A DNA stretch of 64,000 nucleotides, taken from Tenrec ecaudatus. Its lineage: Eukaryota > Chordata > Mammalia > Afrosoricida > Tenrecidae. The position numbers and the translations under genes were made by a program. Positions 1 through 10,921 of the stretch are shown piece after piece. The first letter of the stretch is position 1; every line of letters starts with the position of its first letter. A model generated the notes under the pieces. The model was given only the letters and a program-made list of their open reading frames with translations, was not told the DNA's origin and searched no databases. The stretch covers positions 105,210,805-105,274,804 of the forward strand of contig NC_134541.1 of assembly GCF_050624435.1 (NCBI RefSeq), in the 5' to 3' direction.

Positions 1-1355
1 AAAGGAATCCAAGACGGGAAGATCGAAGGAACCATCTAATGGTGAGAGTGGGGTTTACAGAAGGCGGGGTCCCCAGACTCCAGGTCATTATTCCCTTCCA
101 AGGACACAGGAAAAGGGGGGCATGAGAAGACACTTCCTTCCCTGCCGAAGGCCACCCCATAAATACAAGGTATTGTTATTATTTCATGGGTGTTTCTACT
201 GCCTTCAGGGGAGGGGGACGCCTGTGTGAACACGGCTAATTTTCTGCTTGACTCCAGACACATTCTAAATGACTGAGCCACGTTTTATTTTAAATGAACT
301 AATAAAGAAACCTCATGCCCTGCACCATTCCACACTTTCTTGGGTCGTTTACCGCTCCCACCCTTCCACAGTAGCTGGACCGGGCTGAAAAGAGACTTGG
401 GGTACCATGCTCTGGTCTCTCTTACTTCCCTCTCTCTGTCTCCTTCCCTCGCTCTCAACCTCTCTCTCTCCTGTTCTCCCTCCACATCCTCTCCCTGTCT
501 TTCTCCCCTTTTCTCCCTCTCTCTTCCTTTCTTCACCACTGCCTCCTCCTTCTCATTCTCTCTCTGTCCACCCCTCCCCGTGTGTGTGTGTGTGTGTGTT
601 TGTGTGTGTGTGTCTCCTCTCTTGTCTCTGCCTCCTTCCCTCTCAGTCTCACTCTTTCCTCCCTTTCTTCCCCTCTCCCTCTCCATAACCCTTCTTTCTT
701 TCTTGGTCTCTGTGTCTTTTCCCCCTAGCTCACTCTCACACACCCTGCTGCCACCTTCCCTCTGGCCCCATCCTTCTCTTCATTGGCCCCCAATCAAATC
801 AGAGCGAAGCAGCCCCTCCCACCACCCTGAGTGAGAGGCTTCCTCTTTCTGTTCACCCAAAGAGCCCAGTCAGCGCCCTGTCTCCCCTACATAAAAATAA
901 ATGGAAAACACTCTGCAAAAGCCAGCCGCTATGTAAAGGGGGGCAGGAGGAAGGATACCCGACACATCAACATTACTGCTAATGGCAAACGTTTCGTCTT
1001 CTGAGGCGCTCCCTGCCCCCTTCCCATCGGAGGGTTTTTCCCTGGGAAACCAGCTCTCTGACAGAGAAGAGCCTCCATGTGGGGCTGGCCGGGCTGGCTG
1101 CCTCTGCAGTTGAGGAAGACAGGAAAGGAAAGGAAACGACACTGGGCCGGAAGTTTCCATTCCTGTCTCTTTCCATCCATGCAACTCAGGCACTGCTGCA
1201 GCAGTGTGTGCGATAGGCAGGCAGCCCGTGTGCCCAGGAGCACAGGCACTGAGAACCTAAGGAGAAGACACCCCTGTCTAAGTGCAGCTGACTCAGGGAG
1301 GGTGGCAGACAATAAGGGCATTCCTCAGGAATCCCTCACCGCCTTTGGGTCCTTT
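1..1355. other. Unique/low-complexity sequence, no gene seen
   Basis: I recognise no interspersed repeat or exon here. The middle (about 410-760) is strongly pyrimidine-rich, and the open frames across it are CT and GT repeats read as Ser/Leu/Pro or Arg/Glu protein. Around 880-940 a small A-rich stretch (ATAAAAATAAATGGAAAAC) looks unique. Confidence 0.5.
410..760. repeat. CT-rich low-complexity tract with (TG)n core
   Basis: A long imperfect pyrimidine tract of CTCTCT, CCTTCC and TTCTTT blocks. Between 580 and 613 it carries a (TG)n microsatellite interrupted once by TT. It explains the overlapping open frames on both strands. Confidence 0.85.
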
Positions 1356-1519
1356 CTGACTACAGGGCAGGATCGAGCTGCCCCTGTGGGTTTCCACCCA
1401 TGTGACTCTTTACAGGAGTAGAAAGCTCTGCCTTTCTCCCGAGGAGCGGATGGTGATTCGAACTGCAGACCTTGCAGTTAGCAGCCGACCGTGTAACCAC
1501 TAAGCCACCAGGGATCCTC
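1356..1519 (-). mobile_element. AfroSINE, 3' tail truncated
   Basis: Read on the minus strand it has the tRNA-like head (GGTGGCTTAGTGGTTACACGG, then a B-box-like GCAGTTCGAATCACC), the body GAGAAAGGCAGAGCTTTCTA, and the block GGGCAGCTCGATCCTGCCCT. The terminal GAGTCGGAATCGACTCGATGG tail is not visible. Confidence 0.85.
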
Positions 1520-1997
1520 AGGACAGATGTACACCTTCCATAGCAATAAGCAAGTGTAAGAATGAAAGAGTTTTAATGACTAGTATAAGCATATAGAAGG
1601 AAAAGCGCCTCTGAGCCCGACTTACTGGTGGAGTAGAGACTCGTGGGACTCATAGGACCATGGGACCCTCAGTTACACTTTGGTCCTAGAACCAAACTCC
1701 CTGCCAGGTTAGGAATGATCAAACACCGAAGATCAAAAGGGCAGCGCTAACCCAAGGACAGAGGGTTGGGAAAGGAGGAGGCCTGGAATCAGGAAGTGAG
1801 GGGATAGGTGATGGGACATAAGGGGGTACATGGGAACAGGGAAATAAAATGCCTCTGTTGTTGAATGTGACCCCACCTACGGCAGTGGAAAGAGGACCAG
1901 GAACAGAAGAGCCCATCCGAGAACAGAGACCCAAACAAAGAAAGACCAGCCGTGTGGACACCAGCACTGGGAGGGCTGAGGTGGGCGGAGTGCAGGA

Positions 1998-2115
1998 CTT
2001 CCAGACTCCGGAAGACGAAGCAGAAAGGCCTGGCCACCTCTTTCTAAAAACCAGTGAACACAAGCCTCACGGTCACCTTGATCTAACCTGTGGCCAGAGT
2101 CTTCACCATCAGTTA
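1998..2115 (+). mobile_element. AfroSINE-related fragment, AGAAAGGCCTGG body subtype
   Basis: Carries CTTCCAGACT followed by AGAAAGGCCTGGCCACCTC and a diverged CCAGTGAACAC. This is the alternative Afrotherian SINE body, also seen behind a tRNA-Gly head at 44088-44400. Both ends are eroded. Confidence 0.6.
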
Positions 2116-2544
2116 AGAACGGGCTCATGGGCAACAACTATACCACACATAGTTGGTGGTCAGAGATAGACACTGGAAACCAGCACCAGGGCCTGGAGGC
2201 TAGGAGCCAGTGGGAGGATGACTGGAAAGGAGGTTCAAGAAGAAGTCTGGGCCCAGGTCTCACAGTAACAAGTCGGTGCCCTCACCCCTACCCCAAGGAG
2301 AATGGAAATCCATTGGAGCATCTTCTCAGATGGTAAGGGGAGGGACATGATGGGCTTTAATATTTTAAAAGGTCACTCTGAGCAGGATGTGGGGGAGGGG
2401 CGGAAGCCCAGGAAGACATCCGTTTAGAAAGCACTGCAGCAGGCCAGCCAGAGATGGGGATGGCCAGCCAGAGCTTGAGGAGAAAGAGGCAGGGGGAGTG
2501 GCTGCAGCTTTCAATGCTTCCTAACACGTGCTGCTGTTACATGA

Positions 2545-2795
2545 CATTTAGTCGCACCCCCCCTCACCCCCTCGTGGAGGAAGCACTGCCCCGTCCTGCA
2601 CTGTCCTCCCGACTCCTCCTGTGGGTGAGCCCACTGATGTATCCACTGTGGGGGTCCATCTTGCTAAGGGTCTTCCTCTCCTCCTTTTCCTGCCCCTCCA
2701 CTGTCCCAAGCATGATGTCCTTATCCAGGGAGTGATCTCGCCTGATAGCATGGCCCACCTATGTGAGACCGCCCTTAGAAATGCTAAGGTAGGAT
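2545..2795 (-). mobile_element. RTE LINE, 3' end of ORF (degenerate)
   Basis: On the minus strand the translation runs through the RTE C-terminal signature: a form of RRDxSLxKDIMLG, then VEGxRKRxRxLxRW, then the stretch equal to DTVAAAMG in better copies, here degraded. Frames shift between segments, so the copy is dead. It is a 5'-truncated fragment. Confidence 0.8.
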
Positions 2796-2848
2796 TGATT
2801 CGACTCAGTGCACCATCATCCTTAACACACCTCAGCCCTCCACGATGA

Positions 2849-3037
2849 GTGGAGAATGCTCAGCTAGTAACCACAGGTCCAAGGCTATCCAGAGGGGCTT
2901 GGAAGAAAGGCTTGGTGATCTACCTCCGAAGACCCTGGCATTGGAAACCCACCCAAGGAAGCACGGTGCTACTGGGAGGATGGGCTGGAGAGGAGTCAGG
3001 ATTGACTGGACAGCAGCTGGTTGGCTTTGGTTTGGTT
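2849..3037 (+). mobile_element. AfroSINE, alternative body subtype, near full length
   Basis: Starts with a tRNA-like head (GCTCAGCTAGTAACC, then a B-box remnant CACAGGTCCAAGGC), followed by CAGAGGGGCTTGGAAGAAAGG, GTGATCTACCTCCGAA and the tail GAGTCAGGATTGACTGGACAGC, then TTGGCTTTGGTTTGGTT. The order is that of Afrotherian SINEs with the GATCTACTTCTGAAA body. Confidence 0.8.
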
Positions 3038-3129
3038 CCTACATCAGGTTGGTAGAGTAACAAATCATGCTCCCCTTGCCCCAAAAGAATTCTTATTAAA
3101 AAAAATCCTTGTCTCCATCTGACACAATT

Positions 3130-3335
3130 ATAGCTCTATGCTTTATGCGATCCTCGATTCCTGGACACGTTTTCCTTTACATCATTCATCACCACGCACA
3201 TTAAATAATCTTCTGATAGAGTGTGCCAGCTGCCTCCCCAGCTGCACTCTGAGGTCCATCAGGGCCAGGGCCACATCGATCTTGTTTACCGGGATGCTCC
3301 CCCAAACAAGCTCTGCACCCTGGCACCCTGTGGGG
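3130..3335 (+). mobile_element. L2 LINE 3' end
   Basis: Contains CTCTGAGGTCCATCAGGGCC, then AGGGCCACATCGATCTTGTT, then a diverged CTCTGCACCCTGGCACC. This is the order of the L2 3' UTR (CTGTGAGCTCC..GAGGGCAGGGA..TCTTGTTCAC..GCCTGGCAC). Old and diverged. Confidence 0.65.
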
Positions 3336-3339
3336 GCTG

Positions 3340-4287
3340 GGGAATGAATCAGCATCCCCAGTGGACCCGTTCAGTGTTGCTACGAGATTAACTGCAGAAG
3401 ACTCTGGTACCTAAAGGCCAATATGCAATCTGAGCCCAGCATGAACGCCCTCCCACAGCTGCTCCCTCTCTCCACAAGGATTGCCGCACTTCCGCCCCAG
3501 CAGCCTGCAAGTCTAGACGGCCCCTTGCCATCAAGGCAGAGTCAGGATGACTCAGGGTGGAGCAGCCACCAGGAGCAGCAACAGGAGATGACAGGGCTTG
3601 CTGGTGGTGGCTTTCTGCAGAACCCTGCAGTGTGGAAGGAGCCTTCAGCCTCATGCCTTCTTTCGCTCCCTCACCACCTTCCTTAGGCTCTGAGGCGGTG
3701 AGAAACCAGACCTGGACTCCCTCTGGGAATTCCAAAGGAAAAGCACATTTCCAAAGGACTCTAAGAAACTCTGAACTCTTCCAAGTCCGTTCAAATGGGG
3801 TGCATCCCATGAACATCTCTTTAATATGAGCATGTGGTGGTAGCCCTTGGGGCAGTTGAAGGGAACATTTCCCCCACGCTATCGGTGGCTGCAGTGTCTC
3901 TCAGCCATTCCTCATTTGGGCGCGCTCTATAGGGGATCCCCACCCCCGAAAATGACACATTGAGGCTCCAGGTGGGAACTACTGTTGTTGTTCATGCAAT
4001 GAAATCGAAAGGTGGGTCCCAGAGGTCAAGCGTCGATTCATTCGCAGGTCAACAAAAACAAAGATGACTCAAACCCCGTGTTTCCCTCGGGATGCCGGTC
4101 AAGGAATCAGGAGACCTGGCCCTTCGTTTTTTGCAGATTTATCTAGTTGGGAAGGTAGACGATCTTGCCATCCTCACCTGATTGGAAACTGTAGTGGCAG
4201 CAGAGATGGAATGGAGAGGGCGCGATGATACGATATTAGAGCTGATGGGCATTTGGGTGAGATGGTCAGGACTAGGTTGGAATGGCC
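3340..4287. other. Unannotated interval, no gene seen
   Basis: Mixed-composition sequence without recognisable repeat, exon or motif cluster. Open frames of up to 142 codons (3388-3816, minus) show no domain signature and no splice-flanked conservation pattern that I can see. Confidence 0.4.
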
Positions 4288-4520
4288 AATCGGTCGATCC
4301 CAACTCACAGTGAATGTATGCACCTTAGAGAATAAAGGTGCTTCGCAGGGTTTTCAAAGGCTGTTTTTTTTGTTTGGTTTGGTTTTGTTGAGGAGAGGGG
4401 TTGTTGGAGGAGATTGGTAGGCCTTTCTTTTGAGGAACCTCTGGGTGGATTCAAACTTCCAATCTCCCAGTTAACAGCTGTGAGTGTGAAGTGTTGGCAC
4501 CACCAAAGGGACACAGAAGG
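4288..4520 (-). mobile_element. AfroSINE, alternative body subtype, near full length
   Basis: Minus-strand reading: head ending CAGCTGTTAACTGGGAGATTGG, B-box-like GAAGTTTGAATCCACCCAGAG, body GAAAGGCCTACCAATC, then AACCCTGCGAAGC and a tail GTGAGTTGGGATCGACCGATTG. An expansion of GTTTGGTTTGG-like units and T runs sits in the middle (4362-4392). Confidence 0.75.
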
Positions 4521-4618
4521 TCAGAAAAGACCACTCAAGGGAGCCTGGGAGAAGAAAGCCTCCAAGACACCACATTCAAGAGAGAGAGGGAGACAGGGAT
4601 GGAGAAAGGGCACAGAGA

Positions 4619-5115
4619 TGTGTTAGTCCAGTTTAGATAGAAAAACAAATTCAATGACACTCATATGTGTGTAAGAGAGAGTTTTATATCAGAGGGCAAG
4701 TACACATTAAGAAAACATCCCAGCCCAGTCCAGATCAAGTCCATGAGTCCGATATCACCCCATATGTCCAATACCAGTCTATAAACTGCTCTTCAGAATC
4801 ACGCAACACACGAAAGATGGCTCATGCAGGCAGATCACAGGCCAGTGGGTGGAAAGTCTAGTGGAAGCATCTCAGTGCTGGTTTGGGTCTCCACATGGCT
4901 CCTCCAGCTCCAGAGCTCTGGTTCCATCAGTGTAGCTTCACGTAGCTTGTCAACAGGAGTGTGTAGCAAAGATAGAGAATCTGACCTCCAGTGAGCTATT
5001 TATCTCCCTTTTGCTTCCAAATGAAGTCATCAAGCTGCAACCTGATTGACAGGCTAAATTCCACCCATTCACTCTTCACATTCTCCAGTTGACACCAGAC
5101 TATATAACTGTCACA
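4619..5115 (-). mobile_element. ERVL-type solo LTR (MLT2-like)
   Basis: On the minus strand it begins TGTGACAGTTATATAGTCTGG, includes GTGTCAACTGGAG near the start, and ends TTTTTCTATCTAAACTGG..CTAACACA. The layout matches MLT2/ERVL LTRs and the second copy at 33769-34167. Flanking pentamers AGAGA (4614-4618) and AGGGA (5116-5120) form a 4/5 target duplication. No internal retroviral sequence adjoins it, so it is a solo LTR left by recombination. Confidence 0.8.
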
Positions 5116-5229
5116 AGGGAGGTTCATAGAGAGCATGCAAGAATGTTCTAGAAGAGGATAGAGCATGAATCAAGACTGGGCAAGAAAGACCTTCGAATAG
5201 TCCCCGCACTTGTCTCCAGGCAGCTGTGT

Positions 5230-5650
5230 TGTGCCACCTGCCCTGCACTGCTCCGCTTCTTCCCTTGGGTGTCCAGTCAGTAACTGAACCTCACCTTGGT
5301 CCTTCTTTCCAGCTGCCACCTTGTCCTCTCCCTTCCTTCACAGCGCACACTTTTGTCAGCTCACCCCACCTCACTGGTTCCCCACGGCTAAAAGTTGGAC
5401 ACGTCTGTCCACCCTCAACACGCCAGCTCTCAAAGCTCCCGATGGATCCTTTCTCTCCCAACCCAATCACATCACATCTCAGTCCTCCACCTCTGCCTGG
5501 GGGTTGGCATGCTCGCCATCCCAACATCTCTTGCCTTGCCCTTTGTCCCCGTCCTTTCCCTAACCACTGGCCACAGAAAGAAATAGCACAAGTTCTCCAG
5601 ACCCCAAGGCCCTGCTAGAACAAGAGTGGCACACAGGGTCTCCCTCAGTC
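5230..5650 (+). mobile_element. Possible diverged L2 segment
   Basis: Scattered matches to the 3' part of L2, such as CCTCTGCCTGGGGGTTGGCATGC (compare CTCTGCCTGGAATGCTC) and TTTCCCTAACCACTGG (compare CTTCCCTGACCAC). The match is too diverged to be sure; it could be unique sequence. Confidence 0.3.
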
Positions 5651-5927
5651 AGGACAGAGTCAAGTGCAACTGGCATGATGGACAGACAGACGAGGACAGC
5701 TAGGGTGGATGCTGCTCCTTGGAAAGAACACATCCTCCTGAGTCTTGAGGTCACTCTAACTCGCCACAGAATGACCTTGTCCGCTCACCTAACCTCCTCC
5801 AGCCCTCAGCCTGAAGACACAGAGTGTATCCCGCAGCCCAGTCCTATTGTGGTCCCAACAATGTCACCTCACTCCCCCAGGCTCCCAATCAGAGTGACAT
5901 CACCCTTTCTACAAAGTGCATGTGAGC

Positions 5928-5929
<2 letters not shown>

Positions 5930-5962
<33 letters not shown>
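5930..5962. repeat. (CA)n microsatellite
   Basis: Sixteen or so uninterrupted AC units, read on the plus strand. The His/Thr-rich open frames across it are artefacts. Confidence 0.95.
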
Positions 5963-5964
<2 letters not shown>

Positions 5965-6129
5965 CTGTGAGCAATATGTTCTCTTCTGCCATCATCGGCA
6001 AGTCCAGAGACCCAAGGTGGATGGAGGAGCAGGCCAGATACAACTCCGGAGGAAGATGCTTCCACTTTGAGAGAGTTCCCCAGGCTGCCTCCCCCGGAAA
6101 GACAAAATGACCGCTGCAGAGACCAAACC

Positions 6130-6420
6130 CACGTGCAATCAGCCTAGAGGATGATGACGCGTGTGGCTAATTGAAAAATGTTAATCATGTCATATTAGGA
6201 GGAAGGCAGGGTTAAACTGGTGAAATTTCAATTCACTCCAGCCTTATCTCCTGTTGGGCTGAAGCAGGTGATTAATACGCAATATTCTTCGGGGATGCGG
6301 CGAGCAGTGGCAATTAAATTAACAACTACCAAGTTTGTGCTCGGAGATTCAGAAATGAAAGACGGTAACACTTTAATTTTTCACAAGTTGTTACCTTAAT
6401 TATCTCCTTATTGCTCCGTC
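6130..6420. promoter_or_regulatory. Candidate conserved non-coding element (enhancer-like)
   Basis: A repeat-free AT-rich island with many homeodomain-like cores: GGCTAATTGA, GTTAATCATG, GTGATTAATACG, CAATTAAATTAAC and CCTTAATTATC. GGTAACA (6364-6370) and TGTTACC (6389-6395) form an inverted repeat around an A/T-rich core. Composition contrasts with the neutral flanks. Function is inferred only from motif density and absence of transposons. Confidence 0.45.
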
Positions 6421-7027
6421 TCTTCTCCCTCATTACAAAAGCACACCCGTCCACCCTCGCCAGATCCCCCTAATTTGCTGGCACTCAGGAACAATGGAGG
6501 GAGTGTCTTGGGAGACGGGCAGTCATCAATCCGGGAGCATATGGGTACCTTGAAAATGAATTGGCCAGGGGTGCCCAGTGCCAGTGTTGAGGCTGTGAAC
6601 CTGATGTGCCCTACCTCTCCTTGCACCTCACCTGGAGTACCTGCACACCCGGGCACGAGACATGGCTCTCCAAGCCGAAGGTCACGACACCGGAGATTCC
6701 TCTCTTTCTCAATGGGAAGGAGCTGCCACTGAATTGGTGAGGCTCATGAAATGCAATGGGCAGACAGAGGGCGGTACCAGGTAAGGACAATGGACCCCCT
6801 AATTGATGGAAGAGACATTCACCAACATAGACACCGCAGGGTCCTTTAACTCAGGCGTGGGCTGCGCCCAAGTCGTCCTGGTGGCATCATGTCTAAGCGC
6901 AGCTGCTAAACGAAAGGCTGGCAGCTCTCACACACCCAGGGGCTCTGAGGAACAAGGACTGAGCAATCGCCCACAGGATGTCTCCACAGCCAGGAAAGCG
7001 TCCTGGGAGCACCTGGCCTCTGTCCCA
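6421..7027. other. Unannotated interval, no gene seen
   Basis: Unique-looking sequence next to the 6.1-kb element. I see no interspersed repeat or coding signature. Short open frames on both strands lack recognisable domains. Confidence 0.4.
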
Positions 7028-7168
7028 TGGGCGGGTCACAGCCACCTACAGGCCAGGGGCCAGCTGCCCCTGTGGGTTTCCGAGCTCATCACTCTCTATA
7101 AGGATAAAAACCCTCCCGTTTCTCCTAAGGAACAGCCGACGGCTTCCAACTGCTGAACGGGGGGTGAG
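7028..7168 (-). mobile_element. AfroSINE, partial
   Basis: Complement of GGGTTTCCGAGC..CACTCTCTATAAGG..TTCTCCTAAGGAACAGCCG. The tRNA-like head is eroded beyond the CTGACC-equivalent, and the extreme 3' tail is missing. Confidence 0.75.
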
Positions 7169-7451
7169 CACCCCAACACATAACCCCCGACTCCATCAGG
7201 ACTTGGGAATTGGCTGGCACCTCGGACTTGGGAAACCTCCTGCATGTTCCTTTGTGCTGTTCCCGCATCCCTGCTCTGTCACCAGAGGAATCCCTTGGGA
7301 TGGAAGAGCAGATCATGCCTTGTCCTCGGAGCAGAGCCGATGCAAGCGGACAGAAAAGAGAGGAATACAACATCAACCACCAAAAATAAACCAGCGAATG
7401 CCTGCCTCACGGCGAGTTAAATCTCCCCCGGAGACCTGTGTATTAAAACAA

Positions 7452-7610
7452 TCCCATTCACAGTTGCTCGTGAAGGCCTTCTAGGACAGGGTAGAGGCAT
7501 GGGTTCCTGAGACTGTAACTTTTTAGGGAAGCAGAAAGCCTTGACTTGCTCCCAAGGAGTAGCTGGTGGCTTTGAACTTCGGACCTGGTGGTTAGCAGCC
7601 CAGTGCCTGA
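7452..7610 (-). mobile_element. AfroSINE, partial
   Basis: Shows CTAGGACAGGGTAGAGG, GGTTCCTGAGACTGTAACTT, CTCCCAAGGAGTAGCTGG and GGTTAGCAGCCC in antisense order. It adjoins a plus-strand tail fragment at 7611, so two copies abut head to tail-end. Confidence 0.8.
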
Positions 7611-7655
7611 ACCGGAATCGACTCAGTGGCACGGGAGTCCGGTTTGGGGTTGGGT
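7611..7655 (+). mobile_element. AfroSINE 3' tail fragment
   Basis: Only the terminal block is left: GAATCGACTCAGTGGCACGG followed by GGTTTGGGGTTGGGTT. It runs opposite to the copy just upstream. Confidence 0.65.
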
Positions 7656-8349
7656 TCACAACCACAGCCCACAAGCTGTGGATTCCTTGTAGGTGAACTC
7701 AGAAGCCCAGGGACAGACTCAGAGCAGCTCATAAGCCAAGTCCCACCCACACGACATGACCCCAGGGGCGGTTCACCACTGGGGCTTCTAAGCTGACCGG
7801 GCTGCTGGGCAGGGCAGCGAGCGGGAACGCTCTTCTCCAAAGGAGCTCCTCTGCAGGCTGGAGGGAGAGGGTGAGCAAGAATGAAAATCAACGGCATAAT
7901 TAAGGAAAGGGGCTAGCAATTTGAGGAAGTGAATGAAATAAAAAATAAGCCAGCCTCATGGCCCAGGGCTAAAGGATCAAGGCGATTCAGTGATGGCTAG
8001 CTATAGGTGCGGGGTGCACAGAACAGATCAATAAATGAGGCCACTGCACCCCAGATGGCTTGAGACGTCATGCCCTCTCTGTGAATCTCCTCCCACAGTG
8101 TGCTGCGATCCCCTTCACCAGTGATAGATACCGGGCCAGGGTCATCCCTTTGTCCCCTCACCCGATAGACAAACAAAAACGATGTCATATCCCCGGATGG
8201 TGTCCTGGCCACCAGTGATGATCCCTGGCTCTGTCGACCATTCTCCACAAATGGCAGAAGAAGCAAAAAAAGAAAAGAGGCCTCAATAAATTTCCTCTGG
8301 CCCGCTCTTGCAACCTCAGAAATGCATTCCACCCTCCTCTGCTGACCAC
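7656..8349. other. Unannotated interval, no gene seen
   Basis: No recognisable transposon or exon. It borders the candidate element at 8350 and may include its flank. The 134-codon minus frame (7997-8401) has no domain signature. Confidence 0.4.
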
Positions 8350-8560
8350 CAGTTTTTATGATCACGATTGTATTTGCCGGGCAGTCAATTTTATACAGCA
8401 TAACAAACTGCCAAGTGCTAACACGATTCTCTCCATTACGGAGGCCTGCGGATTAAATTTAGTGGGGCACAGTATCAGCTCCGAATACTGCAAGGCTTCA
8501 GAATGAATGCCACGCAGCCTCATGTTTCCAGCCGGACAAACACGCTGACATATTAAGCAG
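8350..8560. promoter_or_regulatory. Candidate conserved non-coding element
   Basis: Repeat-free block with ATGATCACGATTGTATTTG, CAGTCAATTTTATACAGC, GCGGATTAAATTTAG and CTGACATATTAAGC. CpGs are retained in an otherwise AT-rich context (CACGATT, TTACGG, CTCCGAATAC), unlike old neutral DNA. A second AT-rich patch, CAATTATGACTTTTC, follows at 8737. Status is inferred from composition alone. Confidence 0.4.
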
Positions 8561-8779
8561 AAGATCCTGTATACATATCGGGAAGGAGGCTGGGGCGTCT
8601 GTTGTCCTTGGGTATTTTCCTGGTGGATCAGTCCTGGTACACAGCACTGCGGCACCCGAGAGCCCAGAGGCCCAGAGCCAGTCGGTCCTTGCCATTTTCT
8701 CATTGATTATTGCCCATCCTCCTTCCCCAGCAGATCAATTATGACTTTTCTTATGATATGCTATCAATGGTGCTAAAGG

Positions 8780-8915
8780 AGGCCTGGTTTTGCTGTGGGC
8801 AAGGCACTGGCCCGCTAATTGCGAGATTGGGGGTTCAAACCCAACAGCTGCTCCAAGGAAGAATAAGGAGGCTGTCCTTTGTCTTCAAGAACCACAGTCT
8901 GTCACTGAAACCCTA
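8780..8915 (+). mobile_element. AfroSINE, diverged 5' two thirds
   Basis: Head TGCTGTGGGCAAGGCACTGG, B-box-like GGGGGTTCAAACCCAAC, then AGCTGCTCCAAGG and a diverged AGGAGGCTGTCCTTTG. Ends before the GGGCAGTTCTACC block. Confidence 0.7.
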
Positions 8916-9194
8916 TTGAGTACGGGCTACTCTTGAAGTTATTTAATCCACGGCATCCTTTTTAGACAAAAAAAAAAAAAGACTCAGCGCCACCCACCAC
9001 CAATGAACACTTTTTATACGAAAGCCCGTCATCCTTGAGAAAGTGTAAGATATTTGCTTCCACAGCCCCCAGGATCATGTCAGTGTACCCCCACTCCCCC
9101 AGGGCCGCTATTACCCACCTTGGGAAACACTGCTTTAATAGGTCTCAGTGAACTTGAACCAACCAGTGAGCTGTGAGTTTGTTGATTTGTGTTT

Positions 9195-9385
9195 GTTATA
9201 CGGACGGCTATCAAGTCGATACCCACTCACAGTGACCCTACAGGACAGGGCAGAACTGCCCCTGTGCGCTTCTGCGACTGTGACTCTTCACAAGAGTAGA
9301 CCGCCAAGGAGTGGCTGGTGGTTTTGAACTGCAGCCCTTTGAGTTCGCAGCCTGATGTGTAACTACTGCGCTTCCAGGGGCTCTT
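9195..9385 (-). mobile_element. AfroSINE, full length
   Basis: Antisense order is complete: ATCAAGTCGATACCCACTC, GTGACCCTACAGGACAGGGC, CTGCCCCTGTGCG, GGAGTGGCTGGTGG, then the head with GTAACTACTGCGCTTCCAGG. It sits directly upstream of the RTE fragment at 9400. Confidence 0.88.
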
Positions 9386-9399
9386 TGTGTTTCTTAGAG

Positions 9400-9755
9400 G
9401 CTTACAAAAATGGACTGCCAAAAGAACCAACAAGTCTGTCTTAGAAGAAGTAGAGTCAGAGTGGTCCTTAGAGGCCCAGATGCCGGGTGTTTTATTCGCA
9501 CATGCTTGGGACATTTCGTCAGGAGCGACTGGCCCCTGAAGAAGGACATCCTGCTCTGTAAAACAGAGTGACAATGACAAAGAGGACGACTCTGGACTAG
9601 ATGGATGGACATGGTGGCTGCATATGTGTGCTCAAGCATAAGGACAGTTGTGCGGATGGCGCCGGATGAAGCAGTGCTCCACTCTGTTGCACAGCGGGTG
9701 GCGATGAGTCTCAATCAACTCACAGGCACCTGGCAACACCACAACTGAGAACATC
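9400..9755 (+). mobile_element. RTE LINE, 3' end with UTR tail
   Basis: Recognisable in order: GGACTGCCAAAAGAACCAAC, TCTGTCTTAGAAGAAG, GTCAGGAGCGACTGGCCCC, GAAGGACATCCTGCTC, GATGGATGGACATGGTGGCTG, and the tail GATGAGTCTCAATCAACTC..GGCACCTGGCAACACC. Reading frame is broken. 5'-truncated, with the genuine RTE 3' terminus retained. Confidence 0.88.
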
Positions 9756-9766
9756 AGCACATTTGC

Positions 9767-9778
9767 GGGGGGGGGGGG
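9767..9778. repeat. Poly-G run
   Basis: Twelve consecutive G residues, immediately 3' of the RTE fragment. Confidence 0.9.
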
Positions 9779-10049
9779 TATTTTTACAGGAAATATTTCC
9801 ATTATTTTCCTTTTTCTTTGCCCTAATGTAATAATAATAACCATTATAATTATGTTTTGAATCCTGGCATAAAATAGGAAGCTTCTTTGGTATTTGTTAT
9901 GAGAATCTCTTCTGGCTTTCAAAGGAAACTGTCCTCGTTCTCTCTCCTCCTCCCACCGTCTCTGATGGCTTGCTCAGTGCTGCAAAACCTGCCCAAAGCC
10001 CAATCAGCCAATTGGCTGAAACTTGGCACGTCGCGTTTTAATGCTCTCC

Positions 10050-10260
10050 AATTTATCACGCTTTGCAGACACAGTGTTTTGTGGTTTTTGGTTTTTTTTT
10101 TTTTTTTTAAGACAAATTGAAGATTTGTGGCAACCAACCCTGTCCCCAGCAAGTCTCCGGGCACCATGTTTCCCAACAGCATGTGCTCACCGCATGTCTG
10201 TGGCCTGTTTTGTTCCTTCGCCTGGCTTTTCCATCATGCTAATGCAACACTGAAGAGAGC
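10050..10260 (+). mobile_element. Ancient eutherian interspersed repeat, family not named
   Basis: Contains ATCACGCTTTGCAGAC, an expanded T run (10091-10108), GACAAATTGAAGATTTGTGG, CAAGTCTCCGGGCACCATG and CCAACAGCATGTGCTCACC. I recognise this order from a repeat widespread in placental genomes but cannot assign the family with certainty. Confidence 0.5.
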
Positions 10261-10663
10261 ACAGTCTTGCACACACACAGACACACACACACCGTCCTGT
10301 GCATAGAGAGAGGAAGCAAGGCCTTCCTGTGGCTCCCTTTACTGTGGTGTCATGTTGTTTCCATTGTCCAGATCACATTCACCAGGTCTCAGAGTCTGCC
10401 TGGTGACTCAGGAGCATTCTTGCTCCATCTCTGGTCCAGTGGGTGATGACTGAGGTCTTCCCAGGTCGTGAGCAGCCACCTAAAATGTGACACCTTGCCT
10501 GCTGTCAACAGCACAGAACGAGTGAGAAGGAGAGTCCTCGGGAATGGGAGGAGGAAATGGACTTCAGGTCGAATTGCTTTGGCCAAGAGACCAGAATAAA
10601 TGGGTGGTGCCCACTAGGAATATCTTGCTCAAGGATTGAGTAGTTGGATCTTGACCAAAAGGA

Positions 10664-10680
10664 TGGGGGGGGGGGGCGGG
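10664..10680. repeat. Poly-G run
   Basis: A G-run of about 12 followed by CGGGTAGGTGGGGGG. Guanine-rich on the plus strand, capable in principle of G-quadruplex formation. Confidence 0.8.
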
Positions 10681-10921
10681 TAGGTGGGGGGAGAGAGAAG
10701 CAAACAGAGATCCACATTGTTAAAAGTCCTGTAAAAATCTTATTTTTAGTCCATGACTCTTCGGACATTTTAACCCTTCCTGCTTGAAAAACATCCTCAT
10801 TGCAGTCTCCTTCACTGAATAATCTCATCCAGCCTCACAATTAACTGATTCACAAAGGCCTAAACATGGGAATATCCATCAGCAGATGAATGGATCAACC
10901 CAAGGTACTATAGACACTTAA

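Noticed and set aside
4619..5115. Complete endogenous retrovirus
   Set aside because: Only single LTRs are present here and at 33769-34167. No gag, pol or env-like reading frame adjoins either one.
9400..9755. Functional LINE protein
   Set aside because: All RTE copies are short 3' fragments with frameshifts. None includes a complete endonuclease or reverse transcriptase.
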